NCBI GenBank assembly: GCA_025453595.1
Contig: JALOQB010000017.1
Span: 1-36,038 of the forward strand
From: Polyangiaceae bacterium
GTDB taxonomy: Bacteria > Myxococcota_A > Polyangia > Polyangiales > Polyangiaceae
Direction: 5' to 3'
Length of the DNA: 36,038 nt
Part shown: positions 36,037 to 36,038 of the stretch, piece after piece
Position numbering within the stretch: position 1 is the stretch's first letter
Layout of the letters: each line of letters opens with the position of its first letter
The notes under the pieces: generated by a model
Told to the model about the DNA's origin: nothing
The model's input: only the letters and a program-made list of their open reading frames with translations
The model's database searches: none
Position numbers and translations under genes: made by a program

Positions 36037-36037
36037 C
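35663..36037 (-). CDS. C-terminal fragment of a TnpB-like (IS200/IS605 OrfB) protein, partial
   Basis: The frame enters from the right edge. Its first residues (AACVLRQRYEEIHTRR) fit the end of the TnpB RuvC/zinc-finger block, normally D-x-NAA-x-x-L, followed by a TGGVEVCGG...KQKPKTARSRTPKS tail like those often seen after TnpB cores. The hairpin at 35863-35882 then lies inside the frame, which continues without a stop to 35663 within the neighbouring gene. TnpB proteins are RNA-guided nucleases carried by IS200/IS605 elements. Only about 50 residues are diagnostic, so the assignment is tentative. Confidence 0.4.
   Translation of the reverse strand, partial: AACVLRQRYEEIHTRRTGGVEVCGGDAVGRPAKQKPKTARSRTPKSNAVAKSTAVHGGDGLLASPVPLPLRPGGDRWQPASPPPSIGRVPGSPEDPRSAGAGREPPWRRSPRSSQGYWSSPSRR
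35863..35882. terminator. GC-rich hairpin at the probable element end, terminator-like on the plus strand
   Basis: CACCGCCG-TGAA-CGGCGGTG: 8-base perfect stem with a 4-base loop, followed on the plus strand by CTTTT. On the minus strand it is followed by ATGGTTTACTAG. It could be a Rho-independent terminator, the right-end hairpin of an IS200/IS605-type element, or both. Confidence 0.6.
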
Positions 36038-36038
36038 G

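Overview
This is a high-GC, densely packed bacterial chromosome segment with many genes overlapping by a few bases. The gene content suggests a myxobacterium-like member of the Myxococcota, possibly Polyangiales. The pointers are lipoproteins with long Gly/Ala-rich linkers, a large family of secreted and outer-membrane proteins, a degradative-type (class II) HMG-CoA reductase beside isoprenoid genes, menaquinone synthesis by the classical route, and polyhydroxyalkanoate (PHA) genes. The taxonomic call is inference; no rRNA gene is present.

Left part (1-8390), mostly minus strand: a membrane sensor-like protein cut by the window edge, a secreted carboxypeptidase-regulatory/cupredoxin-like protein, then a 420-base gene-free stretch dominated by one roughly 200-nt imperfect palindrome. 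Next come a plus-strand di-haem cytochrome lipoprotein and, convergent to it, an ABC-F ATPase coupled to a YheT-like hydrolase, followed by another alpha/beta hydrolase.

Centre (8499-20140), all plus strand: a 12-kb quinone supra-operon. It starts with a GbsR/MarR-type regulator, then a polyprenyl diphosphate synthase (side chain), DAHP synthase (entry to chorismate), HMG-CoA reductase (mevalonate pathway), menG/ubiE, menF, menD, menH, menA, menC and menE. Nearly every junction is a 1-4 base stop/start overlap. Only menB and the DHNA-CoA thioesterase are absent. A hotdog thioesterase of the right type lies just beyond, on the other strand. The menA frame is anomalous: it does not stop where the family ends but runs about 630 bases into menC.

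Right-centre (20129-30037): minus-strand genes for a degenerate kinase-like protein, the hotdog thioesterase, a phasin-like small protein and the PHA regulator PhaR. Plus-strand genes follow: a four-gene envelope cassette (lipoprotein, lipoprotein alpha/beta hydrolase, outer-membrane barrel, paralogous lipoprotein) and a PHA synthesis set (PhaE-like subunit, acyl-CoA synthetase, class III PhaC). Four copies of a TGTTGC-N3-GCAACA dyad lie in front of the phasin, phaR, envelope-cassette and phaE transcription units. They imply that PhaR controls all four, including the undescribed envelope cassette.

Right end (30061-36038): a lower-GC beta-helix lipoprotein, an M3 metallopeptidase lipoprotein, a HEPN-like protein with a small partner, and a Lys-rich small protein whose 3' end meets what looks like the right end of an IS200/IS605-type element carrying the last residues of a TnpB-like protein. 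No tRNA, rRNA or CRISPR array was seen.
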